From: Planococcus circulans
GTDB taxonomy: Bacteria > Bacillota > Bacilli > Bacillales_A > Planococcaceae
DNA length: 64,000 bases
Reading direction: 5' to 3'
NCBI RefSeq assembly: GCF_020023385.1
Contig: NZ_JAIQCL010000003.1
Location: 182,971-246,970, forward strand
Position 1 is the stretch's first letter. Each line of letters begins with the position of its first letter. Shown one piece after another: positions 8,923 to 18,939 of the stretch. The position numbers and the translations under genes were made by a program. The notes beneath the pieces are model-generated. The model searched no databases, was not told where the DNA came from, and saw only the letters and a program-made list of their open reading frames with translations.

Positions 8923-8987
8923 TCGTAAAAGTTTTTACTATTTTCAGTAAAATAATTGTTTACAGTTTTTTCTAACAATGATATATT
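8923..8987 (+). promoter_or_regulatory. ganS promoter with predicted GanR operators
   Basis: The dyad TCGTAAA-AGTT-TTTACTA (8923-8940) has the same 7-4-7 layout as the ganR operator. A second dyad, GTAAA-N7-TTTAC (8947-8963), overlaps a -35 box TTTACA (8959-8964). The -10 TATATT lies at 8982-8987 after a 17-base spacer. Confidence 0.72.
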
Positions 8988-8994
8988 GGTTTTC

Positions 8995-9008
8995 AGGAAG
9001 CGCTTTCA
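8995..9008 (+). promoter_or_regulatory. cre site (CcpA catabolite repression) at the ganS start
   Basis: AGGAAGCGCTTTCA matches 12 of 14 positions of the ideal palindrome TGAAAGCGCTTTCA. It covers the predicted transcription start, so it should give glucose repression of the gan operon. Confidence 0.72.
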
Positions 9009-9052
9009 TCAGAAGCTTGGGAGAGAGTTTCGAAAATGACTTGAGAGGGTGT

Positions 9053-10336
9053 ATGTTCGTGAAGAAATATAATAAGTATATCGGGTTAGTGAGTGGAGTT
9101 GCTTTAAGTCTGAGTTTGGCGGCATGCGGGCCACAGGACAGTGAAGAAGGGTCTGCGGGTGGAGAAGCTGCAGCACAGGATCGTGAACTGATTGTCTGGG
9201 AAGATATCGAGAAATCCGACGGCATCAAAGATGCTGTGGCAAAATTTGAAGAAGAACATGATGTAACGATCAAAATTGTTGAAAAGCCTTATGCGCAGCA
9301 GATTGAGGACTTGCGTCTGGATGGACCAGGCGGAACAGGGCCTGATGTTTTGACCATGGCGGGAGATCAAATCGGAACAGCGGTTGTGGAAGGGTTGGTT
9401 AAAGAAGTAGCAGTGGGTGAAGACGTTCAATCCATTTACACCGACGCGGCTATGGAATCTCAAATGGTTGATGGAAAAGTCTACGGGCTGCCTAAAGCGG
9501 TCGAGTCGACAATTCTTTACTACAACAAAGATTTGATTACAGAAGAAGAATTGCCGGCTACCCTCGAAGAATGGTATGACTATTCAAAGGAAACGACAAA
9601 GGGTGACCAATTCGGATTCCTGGCATTGTTTGACCAGATCTACTACGCACAAAGTGTTATGAGCGGCTACGGCGGTTATATCTTTGGACAGGACGCGGAT
9701 GGCAACTACGACCCGACGGATGTTGGACTGAACAATGAAGGGTCTATTGAAGGAGCAAGCTATATCCAGAAATTCTACGATGAAGGTTTATTCCCAGCTG
9801 GAATCATTGGGGAGCAAGGCATCAACGTATTGGAGTCGTTGTTTACTGAAGGAAAAGCGGCCGCAATCATTTCTGGACCGTGGAACGTCGATCCGTTTAC
9901 AGATGCAGGCGTCAACTTCGGAATGGCAAAATTGCCTGAGCTGGAAAATGGCGAAAACATGAGCTCATTTATTGGTGTGAAAAGCTATAACGTCAGTGCC
10001 TATTCGGAAAATGCGGAGCTTGCCGAAGAATTGCTTGTCTTTTTGGCAAATGAAGAAAATTCCCGTACCCGTTTTGAAGAAACACAAGAAGTTCCTGCGG
10101 TAGAAGCGTTGGCGAGCGATCCGGTTGTAGCAGAAAGCGAAGTCGCGCAGGCAGTAGCAGAACAATCCATCTTTGCAGAATTGACACCGAACATCCCGGC
10201 GATGAATGAAGTGTGGACGCCAGCTGATTCTGCCCTGCAGACAATTGCCACTGGCAAAGCACAACCGGAAGATGCATTAAATCAAGCAGTTGAAACAATT
10301 GAAGGACAAATTGAAGCTACCCATAGCGGCAACTGA
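9053..10336 (+). CDS. ganS: Galactan-oligosaccharide-binding lipoprotein GanS
   Basis: An extracellular solute-binding protein of family 1, about 428 aa. It has a lipoprotein signal peptide ending in the lipobox LSLAAC, so it is expected to be lipid-anchored outside the membrane. The ATG at 9053 removes 25 unlikely residues of the longer frame; the GTG at 9059 is also possible because GAGAGGGTG lies 8-10 bases before it. The mature protein shows the usual pattern of maltose-type binding proteins (GTGPDVLTMAGDQ, GLPKAVESTILYYNKDL, AAIISGPWNV). It is the first gene of the gan cluster and supplies the GanPQ permease. Specificity for beta-1,4-galactan oligosaccharides is inferred from ganA and ganB downstream. 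Confidence 0.88.
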   Translation: MFVKKYNKYIGLVSGVALSLSLAACGPQDSEEGSAGGEAAAQDRELIVWEDIEKSDGIKDAVAKFEEEHDVTIKIVEKPYAQQIEDLRLDGPGGTGPDVLTMAGDQIGTAVVEGLVKEVAVGEDVQSIYTDAAMESQMVDGKVYGLPKAVESTILYYNKDLITEEELPATLEEWYDYSKETTKGDQFGFLALFDQIYYAQSVMSGYGGYIFGQDADGNYDPTDVGLNNEGSIEGASYIQKFYDEGLFPAGIIGEQGINVLESLFTEGKAAAIISGPWNVDPFTDAGVNFGMAKLPELENGENMSSFIGVKSYNVSAYSENAELAEELLVFLANEENSRTRFEETQEVPAVEALASDPVVAESEVAQAVAEQSIFAELTPNIPAMNEVWTPADSALQTIATGKAQPEDALNQAVETIEGQIEATHSGN

Positions 10337-10350
10337 TCAGCAATAGCGAG

Positions 10351-10387
10351 AAATGGCGTCAAACCTTAAAACTGTTTGACGCCATTT
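10351..10387 (+). terminator. Intercistronic hairpin between ganS and ganP
   Basis: A perfect 14-bp inverted repeat (AAATGGCGTCAAAC / GTTTGACGCCATTT) has a 9-base loop. There is no good U tract, so it more likely stabilises the ganS message or causes partial attenuation than full termination. Confidence 0.65.
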
Positions 10388-10447
10388 GTTGTAAAGGCCG
10401 GTAAACAAGCGGTTTTACCAGGCCATACATAAAAAGAGGTGAGGAAA

Positions 10448-11704
10448 GTGCAAGCTCGTAAAAAAGCTTTATGGTTATCAATTCTGCCCGGATTCGGCCA
10501 ATTTTATAATAAGCAGTGGATTAAAGGGCTATTGTTTCTTGGATTAGGCATATCCTTCTTCCTGGTGTTCGGAGACCTCCTGAACATGGGGTTTTGGGGA
10601 CTTGCTACACTTGGAACGGAAGTACCGCGTGACAACTCGATCTTTCTTTTGGCAGAAGGTCTGATTGCGGTCATTGTGACGATTTTCGGTCTTGCTTTTT
10701 ATTATGTGAATTTAAGAGATGCATATAAAAATGGAAAGCTGCGCGATGAAAATAAGCCATTAAGTTCGCTGAAAAGCGACTATCAGAATCTGATCGCCCA
10801 GGGCTACCCATATTTGATCAGTGGACCGTCCCTGTTCATCCTGATTTTTGCGGTCATTTTTCCGATTCTTTTCAGTTTTGCATTGGCTTTTACAAATTAT
10901 GACCTTTACCATTCTCCGCCGGCGAATTTAGCGGATTGGGTCGGGTTTGATACCTTCGCAAAAATATTCACAGTCGATATTTGGCGCTCCACTTTCTTCA
11001 GTGTCCTCGGCTGGACTATCATCTGGACGCTTGTCGCTTCTACGCTGCAAGTTGCTCTCGGAATTTTTATGGCCGTACTGGTCAATCAAAAAGATCTTCG
11101 CTTCAAAAAATTTTACCGGACTATTCTCGTTTTGCCTTGGGCAGTTCCAGGGTTTGTCACGATTCTGATTTTTGCCGGATTATTCAACGACAGTTTCGGC
11201 GCCATCAACAACGACATTCTGGCGATGTTGGGCATCGATGCCATTCCTTGGCTGACAGATGAAAATTGGACCAAAGTGGCATTGATCCTGATGCAGGGCT
11301 GGCTCGGTTTTCCGTTTATCTTCCTGGTCACAACCGGGGTCCTTCAATCGATTCCGGATGACCTCTATGAAGCGGCCCGAATTGACGGCGCGTCGATTTT
11401 TGCGCAGTTCCGCAACATTACCATGCCGATGATTTTGATTGCCACGGCACCGGTCATCATTACGCAGTATACGTTTAACTTCAATAATTTCAATATCATC
11501 TACCTCTTTAATGGCGGGGGGCCTTCAGTTCCGGGATCCACTGCGGGGGGGACCGATATACTCGTATCCTGGATCTACAAGCTGACCTTGCAGTCGAGCC
11601 AGTATTCGCTCGCAGCCGCATTGACGATCTTGTTATCCGTGTTCGTCATCGCGATAGCACTCTGGCAGTTCAGACGCACCGACGCATTTAAGGAGGGAGC
11701 TTGA
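10448..11704 (+). CDS. ganP: Galactan-oligosaccharide ABC transporter permease GanP
   Basis: An inner-membrane permease of the MalF type, 418 aa. The N-terminal part (ILPGFGQFYNKQWIKGLLF, then two hydrophobic segments) is an extension beyond the minimal permease. The core has the binding-protein-dependent transport signature EAARIDGAS near the coupling helix. The GTG at 10448 is preferred over 10439 because the Shine-Dalgarno AGAGGTGA (10435-10442) overlaps the earlier codon. It overlaps or abuts ganQ, with which it forms the heterodimeric channel. No ATPase gene is present nearby, so a shared MsmX-like ATPase is likely. Confidence 0.87.
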   Translation: MQARKKALWLSILPGFGQFYNKQWIKGLLFLGLGISFFLVFGDLLNMGFWGLATLGTEVPRDNSIFLLAEGLIAVIVTIFGLAFYYVNLRDAYKNGKLRDENKPLSSLKSDYQNLIAQGYPYLISGPSLFILIFAVIFPILFSFALAFTNYDLYHSPPANLADWVGFDTFAKIFTVDIWRSTFFSVLGWTIIWTLVASTLQVALGIFMAVLVNQKDLRFKKFYRTILVLPWAVPGFVTILIFAGLFNDSFGAINNDILAMLGIDAIPWLTDENWTKVALILMQGWLGFPFIFLVTTGVLQSIPDDLYEAARIDGASIFAQFRNITMPMILIATAPVIITQYTFNFNNFNIIYLFNGGGPSVPGSTAGGTDILVSWIYKLTLQSSQYSLAAALTILLSVFVIAIALWQFRRTDAFKEGA

Positions 11705-11706
11705 AA

Positions 11707-12546
11707 ATGAATAAAGCAAAATTTTTCCGTCTCCTGATTTCACATGCGATTTTGATCTTTATGGTGGTCATCATCATCTATCCGCTGCTCTGGACCGTGG
11801 GTGCCAGCTTTAATCCGGGCAACAGCCTGATCAGCACAACCATGATTCCTCAAAACCCGACATTGGACCATTACCGGGAACTGTTCGCGGGAAGCGAAAG
11901 CCTCCAATACGTTCAGTGGTATTTAAATTCTTTGAAAATCAGTATTTTTACCATGATTGGTGCAGTAATCTGTGTTTCCTTTACCGCCTACGCCTTTTCA
12001 CGGTTCCGTTTTAAAGGAAGGCAGAACGCATTGACGCTGTTTTTGCTGCTGCAGATGATTCCCCAGTTCTCTGCGTTGATTGCGCTTTTCGTTTTAGCGC
12101 AGATTCTTGGAATGATGAACAGTCACTGGCTATTGATCCTGCTATATATCGGCGGATTGATTCCGTTGAATACGTATTTGATGAAAGGCTATATGGATTC
12201 TATTCCGATGGATCTGGATGAAAGCGCAAAAATCGACGGCGCAAGTAATACACGGATTTTTCTGCAGATCATCATGCCTTTATCCAAACCGATGATTGCA
12301 GTAGTGGCAATGACCGGATTTACGGGGCCGCTTGGAGACTTTATCCTGGCATCAACGATTTTACGTTCACCAGAGTACTATACCTTGCCGATCGGCCTAT
12401 ATAACTTGGTGAATGATGTCATGGGCGCAAGCTTTACGACCTTTGCGGCGGGCGCCATTTTGATTAGCATACCGATTGCCATCATATTCCTCCTGCTGCA
12501 AAAGAACTTTGTCTCAGGTTTGACGGCAGGCGGAACAAAAGGCTGA
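11707..12546 (+). CDS. ganQ: Galactan-oligosaccharide ABC transporter permease GanQ
   Basis: A MalG-type permease of 279 aa with six predicted membrane helices and the EAA-type loop ESAKIDGAS (LDESAKIDGASNTR). AGGAGGGA at 11691-11698 serves either the ATG at 11707 or the in-frame TTG at 11701; the TTG start would overlap the ganP stop codon. It partners GanP and precedes ganA by 40 bases in the same transcript. The C-terminus (VSGLTAGGTKG) is typical of this subfamily. Confidence 0.88.
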   Translation: MNKAKFFRLLISHAILIFMVVIIIYPLLWTVGASFNPGNSLISTTMIPQNPTLDHYRELFAGSESLQYVQWYLNSLKISIFTMIGAVICVSFTAYAFSRFRFKGRQNALTLFLLLQMIPQFSALIALFVLAQILGMMNSHWLLILLYIGGLIPLNTYLMKGYMDSIPMDLDESAKIDGASNTRIFLQIIMPLSKPMIAVVAMTGFTGPLGDFILASTILRSPEYYTLPIGLYNLVNDVMGASFTTFAAGAILISIPIAIIFLLLQKNFVSGLTAGGTKG

Positions 12547-12586
12547 CAGCAAAAACTGCAGCACCTGGAAATGGAAGGAGAACATT

Positions 12587-14647
12587 ATGCCTAAAAACAA
12601 AAAAACCTATACCACGGCGGCTGATTTCATGCTTCACGGTGGAGACTACAACCCTGACCAATGGTTAGACCATCCGAAAATTTTGAAGGAAGATCTGAAA
12701 TTGATGAAGCTTTCAGGCAGCAATACGTTTTCGCTGGGAATCTTTTCCTGGAGCACGCTTGAACCACAAGAAGGCGAATACCATTTTGAATGGTTGGATA
12801 GCATCATCGAAAACATCCACAGCAGCGGCGGCCGCGTCATCCTGGCGACGCCGAGCGGAGCGCGTCCAGCCTGGATGTCGCAAAAATATCCAGAAGTACT
12901 GCGGGTTGATGGCTCGCGCGTCCAACAATTGCATGGAGGCCGGCATAACCATTGCTTTACTTCACCGGTCTACCGCAAAAAAACGGCCAAGATCAACCGG
13001 ATGCTAGCGGAGCGCTACGGCAAGCATCCCGCTTTGCTCATGTGGCATATTTCCAATGAGTACGGCGGCGAATGCCACTGTGACAGATGCCAGGATGCTT
13101 TCAGAAGCTGGCTGAAGGAAAAATACGCAGACGATTTGAAGGCTTTGAATGATTCCTGGTGGGGGCCGTTCTGGAGCCATACCTTCAGTGGCTGGTCCCA
13201 AATCGAATCACCGTCTCCAATTGGTGAAAACATGGTCCACGGTCTGAACTTGGATTGGAAGCGCTTTGTGACAGATCAGACAATCGCTTTCTTTGAAAAT
13301 GAAGTGACAGCGATCAGAGAGTTGACACCAGAAATCCCGATAACCACCAATTTCATGGCGGACACCCACGATTTGATTCCTTTCCAGAGCTTGGATTACA
13401 GCAAGTTTGCCAAGCACTTGGATGTCATCAGCTGGGATGCATACCCGGCATGGCATAATGATTGGGAAACAACTGCGAATCTGGCAATGAAAGTCGGCTT
13501 TATCAATGATTTGTACCGCAGTTTGAAACAACAGCCGTTCCTTTTGATGGAGTCTACGCCAAGCGCCGTCAACTGGCATAAGGTCAACAAAGCCAAGAGA
13601 CCGGGCATGCACCTGCTGTCTTCAATGCAGATGGTTGCGCATGGCTCGGACAGCATCCTGTATTTTCAGTGGCGGAAATCTCGCGGTTCTTCGGAGAAAT
13701 TCCATGGCGCGGTCGTTGATCATGACAATAGCACAGAAAACCGCGTCTTTAAGGAAGTGTCCAAAGTTGGTGCGACTTTAGGGAAACTATCCCAAGTGGT
13801 CGGAACCAATCGCCCGGCAGAAGTCGCCATCCTTTACGACTGGGAAAACAACTGGGCGCTCGACCACGCCCAAGGCTACGGAGCAGAAACAAAGTCCTAT
13901 CCGCAAACTTTGCAGGAGCATTACCGGCCATTCTGGGAAAAGGATATCCCAGTCGATGTCATTACAAAAGAACAGGATTTTTCAGGCTATAAATTACTCA
14001 TTGTGCCGATGTTGTACTTAGTGAGCGAAGAAACGATCGCCCGGCTAAAGCGTTTTGTGGCAGACGGCGGCACCGTGGTGATGACCTATATCAGCGGAAT
14101 CGTCAACGAGTATGACCTAACGTATTTAGGCGGTTGGCATCAGGACCTGCAGGATGTATTCGGCATCAACCCGGTTGAAACCGATACGCTGTATCCAAGC
14201 GACACGAATACGGTCCATTATGGCGGGCGGTCCTATGAACTGACGGACTACGCGACAGTTTTGGAAAATCATTCAGCTCACGTCGTCGGGACTTACGAAC
14301 AGGATTTTTATGCAGAGTCTCCGGCAGTAACAAGCAACCGCTATGAAAAAGGGCAAGCTTATTACATTGGAGCCCGTTTAGAAGAGCAGTTCCATCGCGA
14401 TTTCTATCAAGGGTTAATCAGTGACTTGTCGCTCCAACCGGTATTCCCGGTTGCACACGGTCCTGGCGTTTCAGTCCAAGTGCGCCAAGATGTAGGCCAA
14501 GACTATGCATTCGTCATGAATTTTACCGAGCAGGAGCAAATCGTTTCAATCGATGCGGCAGCTAAAGACTTGGTGAGCGGCGAGGATCTGTTGGGTGAGC
14601 TGACATTGGCGAAGTATGAAGTGAGGATTTTGACTGTAAATGGCTAA
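12587..14647 (+). CDS. ganA: Beta-galactosidase GanA (glycoside hydrolase family 42)
   Basis: A 686-aa cytoplasmic enzyme that cleaves imported galacto-oligosaccharides to galactose. The GH42 A domain starts GGDYNPDQW. The acid/base is Glu158 in HISNEYGGEC and the nucleophile Glu322 in LLMESTPSAVNW. The cysteine cluster around residue 163 (ECHCDRC) with Cys123 matches the zinc site of the family. The middle trimerisation domain and a small C-terminal beta domain complete the usual length. GGAAGGAG precedes the ATG. It follows ganQ by 40 bases and is the last gene before a repeat and a terminator. Confidence 0.95.
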   Translation: MPKNKKTYTTAADFMLHGGDYNPDQWLDHPKILKEDLKLMKLSGSNTFSLGIFSWSTLEPQEGEYHFEWLDSIIENIHSSGGRVILATPSGARPAWMSQKYPEVLRVDGSRVQQLHGGRHNHCFTSPVYRKKTAKINRMLAERYGKHPALLMWHISNEYGGECHCDRCQDAFRSWLKEKYADDLKALNDSWWGPFWSHTFSGWSQIESPSPIGENMVHGLNLDWKRFVTDQTIAFFENEVTAIRELTPEIPITTNFMADTHDLIPFQSLDYSKFAKHLDVISWDAYPAWHNDWETTANLAMKVGFINDLYRSLKQQPFLLMESTPSAVNWHKVNKAKRPGMHLLSSMQMVAHGSDSILYFQWRKSRGSSEKFHGAVVDHDNSTENRVFKEVSKVGATLGKLSQVVGTNRPAEVAILYDWENNWALDHAQGYGAETKSYPQTLQEHYRPFWEKDIPVDVITKEQDFSGYKLLIVPMLYLVSEETIARLKRFVADGGTVVMTYISGIVNEYDLTYLGGWHQDLQDVFGINPVETDTLYPSDTNTVHYGGRSYELTDYATVLENHSAHVVGTYEQDFYAESPAVTSNRYEKGQAYYIGARLEEQFHRDFYQGLISDLSLQPVFPVAHGPGVSVQVRQDVGQDYAFVMNFTEQEQIVSIDAAAKDLVSGEDLLGELTLAKYEVRILTVNG

Positions 14648-14678
14648 GAGGAAGATTCTTTTTTAGTGAAAAATACAT

Positions 14679-14762
14679 TTGGATAGCAAAAGAGGTTGCT
14701 TGGACAGTATTCATGAGAGTTTGGACAGTATATCCAATTATTTGGAAACTGCCAAGCTGATT
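14679..14762. repeat. Four-unit 21-bp phased repeat (array B)
   Basis: Units begin at 14679, 14700, 14721 and 14742, exactly 21 bases apart: TTGGATAGCA, TTGGACAGTAT, TTGGACAGTAT and the decayed TTGGAAACTG. It shares unit, phase and the following GTATATCCA-TTA segment with array A at 6551. Confidence 0.8.
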
Positions 14763-14891
14763 TCTCCAATAATGTTCATGGGGCACTAACTTTTAGAGAA
14801 ATAATTTTGCTGTTTTGCTTCAAAGCTAAATGTTTCATCTAAGCGATAGATAGAACATAGTACTACAACCCCACTTATATAAACGTCTCTG

Positions 14892-14935
14892 GCACCCGCT
14901 CTAAATAGGCAATCTATTGAACGGGTGCTTTTTAG
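14892..14935 (+). terminator. Terminator before ganB
   Basis: The stem GCACCCG...CTAAATAG pairs with CTATTGA...CGGGTGC and is followed by TTTTT. It should end most ganA transcripts, so ganB is probably transcribed separately or by read-through. Confidence 0.75.
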
Positions 14936-14991
14936 TAAGTTCCAACTGTTCCTGGTTATAAAAGGGTTCTCAAAATCCTTTTTGACAATAA

Positions 14992-16995
<2,004 letters not shown>

Positions 16996-17007
16996 GATGG
17001 AAAGAAC

Positions 17008-17042
17008 AAGCTGATTTCACGAATAATCGGCATGGCCACTAG
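17008..17042. repeat. Repeat tail element copy after ganB
   Basis: AAGCTGATTTC is followed by AATAAT, CATGG and CACTA at matching spacings to the element at 14754-14789 after ganA, with one single-base indel. A related AAAGCTGAAATG / GGATTTCTC stretch follows array A near 6655-6685. Confidence 0.6.
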
Positions 17043-17071
17043 ATTTCCAAGAAACATTTCATATGAAAATG

Positions 17072-17097
17072 AAAAAAACCGCCCGTGGGCGGTTTTT
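17072..17097. terminator. Bidirectional terminator between ganB and aldo-keto reductase
   Basis: The stem AAAAAACCGCCC / GGGCGGTTTTT has loop GT and lies between two convergent genes, with A and T runs on the two sides. Confidence 0.85.
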
Positions 17098-17098
17098 G

Positions 17099-17917
17099 TT
17101 ATTTAGCACGAACATCTTCAAAAGTATCCAGCTTTTGGACATCTACTGGAGAAATAGTGAACTCCAATTGGCTGTTTTCGATGATGCGTTCTTCATTTGT
17201 TGATTTCGGAAGCGGCAATGTGCCGTGCTCCAGGCAATATCGGATACATAATTGTGCAGGTGTTACCTCATACTTGGCAGCCAACTCTTTGATGTCAGGG
17301 TTGTTTAAAATCTGTCCTGTTGCAAGAGGTGAATATGCCTCCACAACGATGTTGTGCTTTTTGCAGAACTCCAATAGGCTCGCTTGATCGCGGCCGATAT
17401 AGAATGGTATCTGGTTGGCCATCGGCACGATGTCGCAATTATCCAGAAGTGCCTGGATATCCTTTTCTGAGAAATTGGAAACGCCGATTGCCCGAATCTT
17501 ACCGTCTCTATATAGCTTCTCCATCGCTTTCCATGATTCGATATTGCCTTCTGTACAGTCTTTGCCTATTTCGTCCCAAGGCCATGGCGCATGAATCAAA
17601 TAAAGATCCAGGTAATCAACGCCAAGGTTCGAAATCGTTTCTTCAAAAGCTTCAAGTGTCACGTCATAGCCTTTGATTTGCGCCGGGAGCTTACTGGTGA
17701 TAAAGATCTTTTCCCGGGAAATAGTAAAATCCTTAATCGCTTTGCCGACGTTTTCCTCGTTCTGGTAGGCTAAAGCCGTATCGATATGTGTATAGCCGTT
17801 TTCCAAAGCAGTCGTCACTGCAGCGTAGGCTTCTTCGTTCGGAATCTGCCAAGTACCGAATCCGATATCGGGAATTTTAACCCCATTGTGGAATGTGAAA
17901 AACTTGTCGTTTGCCAT
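17099..17917 (-). CDS. Aldo-keto reductase (2,5-diketogluconate reductase-like)
   Basis: A 272-aa cytosolic NADPH-dependent oxidoreductase with a TIM-barrel fold. It begins VKIPDIGFGTWQ and carries the AKR tetrad: Asp and Tyr in HIDTALAYQNEE, Lys in FITSKLP, and His in YLIHAPWP. The NADPH-binding block LPLPKSTNEERI lies near the C-terminus. It resembles the YtbE/YvgN group of Bacillales, whose members reduce small aldehydes such as methylglyoxal; the true substrate is unknown. The ATG has GGGAGG upstream. It is a single gene convergent with ganB. Confidence 0.9.
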   Translation of the reverse strand: MANDKFFTFHNGVKIPDIGFGTWQIPNEEAYAAVTTALENGYTHIDTALAYQNEENVGKAIKDFTISREKIFITSKLPAQIKGYDVTLEAFEETISNLGVDYLDLYLIHAPWPWDEIGKDCTEGNIESWKAMEKLYRDGKIRAIGVSNFSEKDIQALLDNCDIVPMANQIPFYIGRDQASLLEFCKKHNIVVEAYSPLATGQILNNPDIKELAAKYEVTPAQLCIRYCLEHGTLPLPKSTNEERIIENSQLEFTISPVDVQKLDTFEDVRAK

Positions 17918-18086
17918 AGAAAAATTTCCTCCCCTTTGCTTATCGCTCCTTCCTATTGTACGTCTTTTCGGATAGAGGGGTCCAGAATTGGGGAAGCTCT
18001 AAATCACAAAAGATTCGAAATGCGAAACTTTATATAGCCCAAACCGTAAATAAAGATACAGCTATAAATAAAGGGGGTGGCCGATC

Positions 18087-18356
18087 TTGTGGCCAGCGAT
18101 ATTAACTGCACTGGTGCTCATCGCATTGGGTGTTTCAATCAATAAAATCATCAGGAAAAGGAAAGCATCTTCTGCCACGGATCTGAAAAGCTTGGGAACA
18201 TCCATCTGTTTCTTTTTAATCGCCATCGTCAACATACTGGCATATTGGTTCGATATTATCGGAATCATCTCGATGTCCCTGACAATCTTGTTATTGATCA
18301 CCGGAGCTTACTTCAGCCGTTACCTGCAGACAGATCACGAAACTTATCCACGGTAA
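18087..18356 (+). CDS. Small two-helix membrane protein, unknown function
   Basis: An 89-aa protein starting at a TTG preceded by AAGGGGGTGG. It has an N-terminal membrane helix (ILTALVLIALGV), a basic linker NKIIRKRK, then two further hydrophobic stretches (about 37-52 and 55-74). No known domain was recognised. It ends 14 bases before the next small gene, so both probably belong to one transcript. The TTG start is supported only by the ribosome binding site. Confidence 0.6.
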   Translation: MWPAILTALVLIALGVSINKIIRKRKASSATDLKSLGTSICFFLIAIVNILAYWFDIIGIISMSLTILLLITGAYFSRYLQTDHETYPR

Positions 18357-18370
18357 AGGAGCGTGTACAT

Positions 18371-18682
18371 ATGCCAAACTGTGAAAATTGCGGACGGCAA
18401 TGGAAATGGAAGACCATTGTCCTGAACACCCTCAAATTCACCAATAAAGTAAATTGCCCGTACTGCGGAAAAGCGCAATACATCGTGCCGAAGTCAAGAA
18501 AACAAAATGCCCTCTTCAGCTTTTTGCCGGCATTTCTTATTATTGTGGTGACATTAATTTTTGATTTGGAAGTACTGGGTACTTTCTTGTTAGTACCAGC
18601 TTTAATTTTTATATTTTTAGGGATATACCCATTCCTTACAAAACTTTCAAACGAAGACGAAGCTAGTATAGGAGAGCGCTAA
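18371..18682 (+). CDS. CXXC-20-CXXC zinc-ribbon membrane protein (TIGR04104-like)
   Basis: A 103-aa protein. Two CxxC pairs (CENC at residues 4-7 and CPYC about 21 residues later) frame a short basic segment, the hallmark of the small Bacillales family named for this spacing. Two hydrophobic helices follow (FLPAFLIIVVTLIF and LLVPALIFIFLGIY). AAAGGAG lies before the ATG at 18371; the longer frame from 18245 runs antiparallel to no evidence and overlaps the previous gene, so it was not used. A cytoplasmic zinc ribbon attached to the membrane is the likely layout; function is unknown. Confidence 0.75.
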   Translation: MPNCENCGRQWKWKTIVLNTLKFTNKVNCPYCGKAQYIVPKSRKQNALFSFLPAFLIIVVTLIFDLEVLGTFLLVPALIFIFLGIYPFLTKLSNEDEASIGER

Positions 18683-18696
18683 ACGGCATTTTTTTT

Positions 18697-18894
18697 AAAA
18701 CGGACACCCCAACCATCCAAGCAAACGCTACTGGCTCGATCAATTCTGATGGTCCGGTCTCTGGAGAAGTGTCAGGGGACCCCAGGCAGGTCGTGTCGAA
18801 TAATTTGGCTGCCGCAGAACGTTACGAGAATATCCGTATAATCGACCATGCCGCATTGGATCTGGAGGAAATTATCGACATATTACTCAAGTAA
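18697..18894 (+). pseudogene. Coding-like fragment without a start codon
   Basis: This frame stays open for about 65 codons and has protein-like composition (for example QVVSNNLAAAERYENIR, then DLEEIIDILLK before TAA), but it has no ATG or ribosome binding site upstream. GTG codons at 18769 and 18793 exist without a Shine-Dalgarno sequence. It may be the 3' remnant of a deleted gene or chance. No family was recognised. Confidence 0.3.
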
Positions 18895-18939
18895 GCAGAA
18901 CGCAGGAACCTGATTTCGAAGAAGAAAGGATGAGAACAA

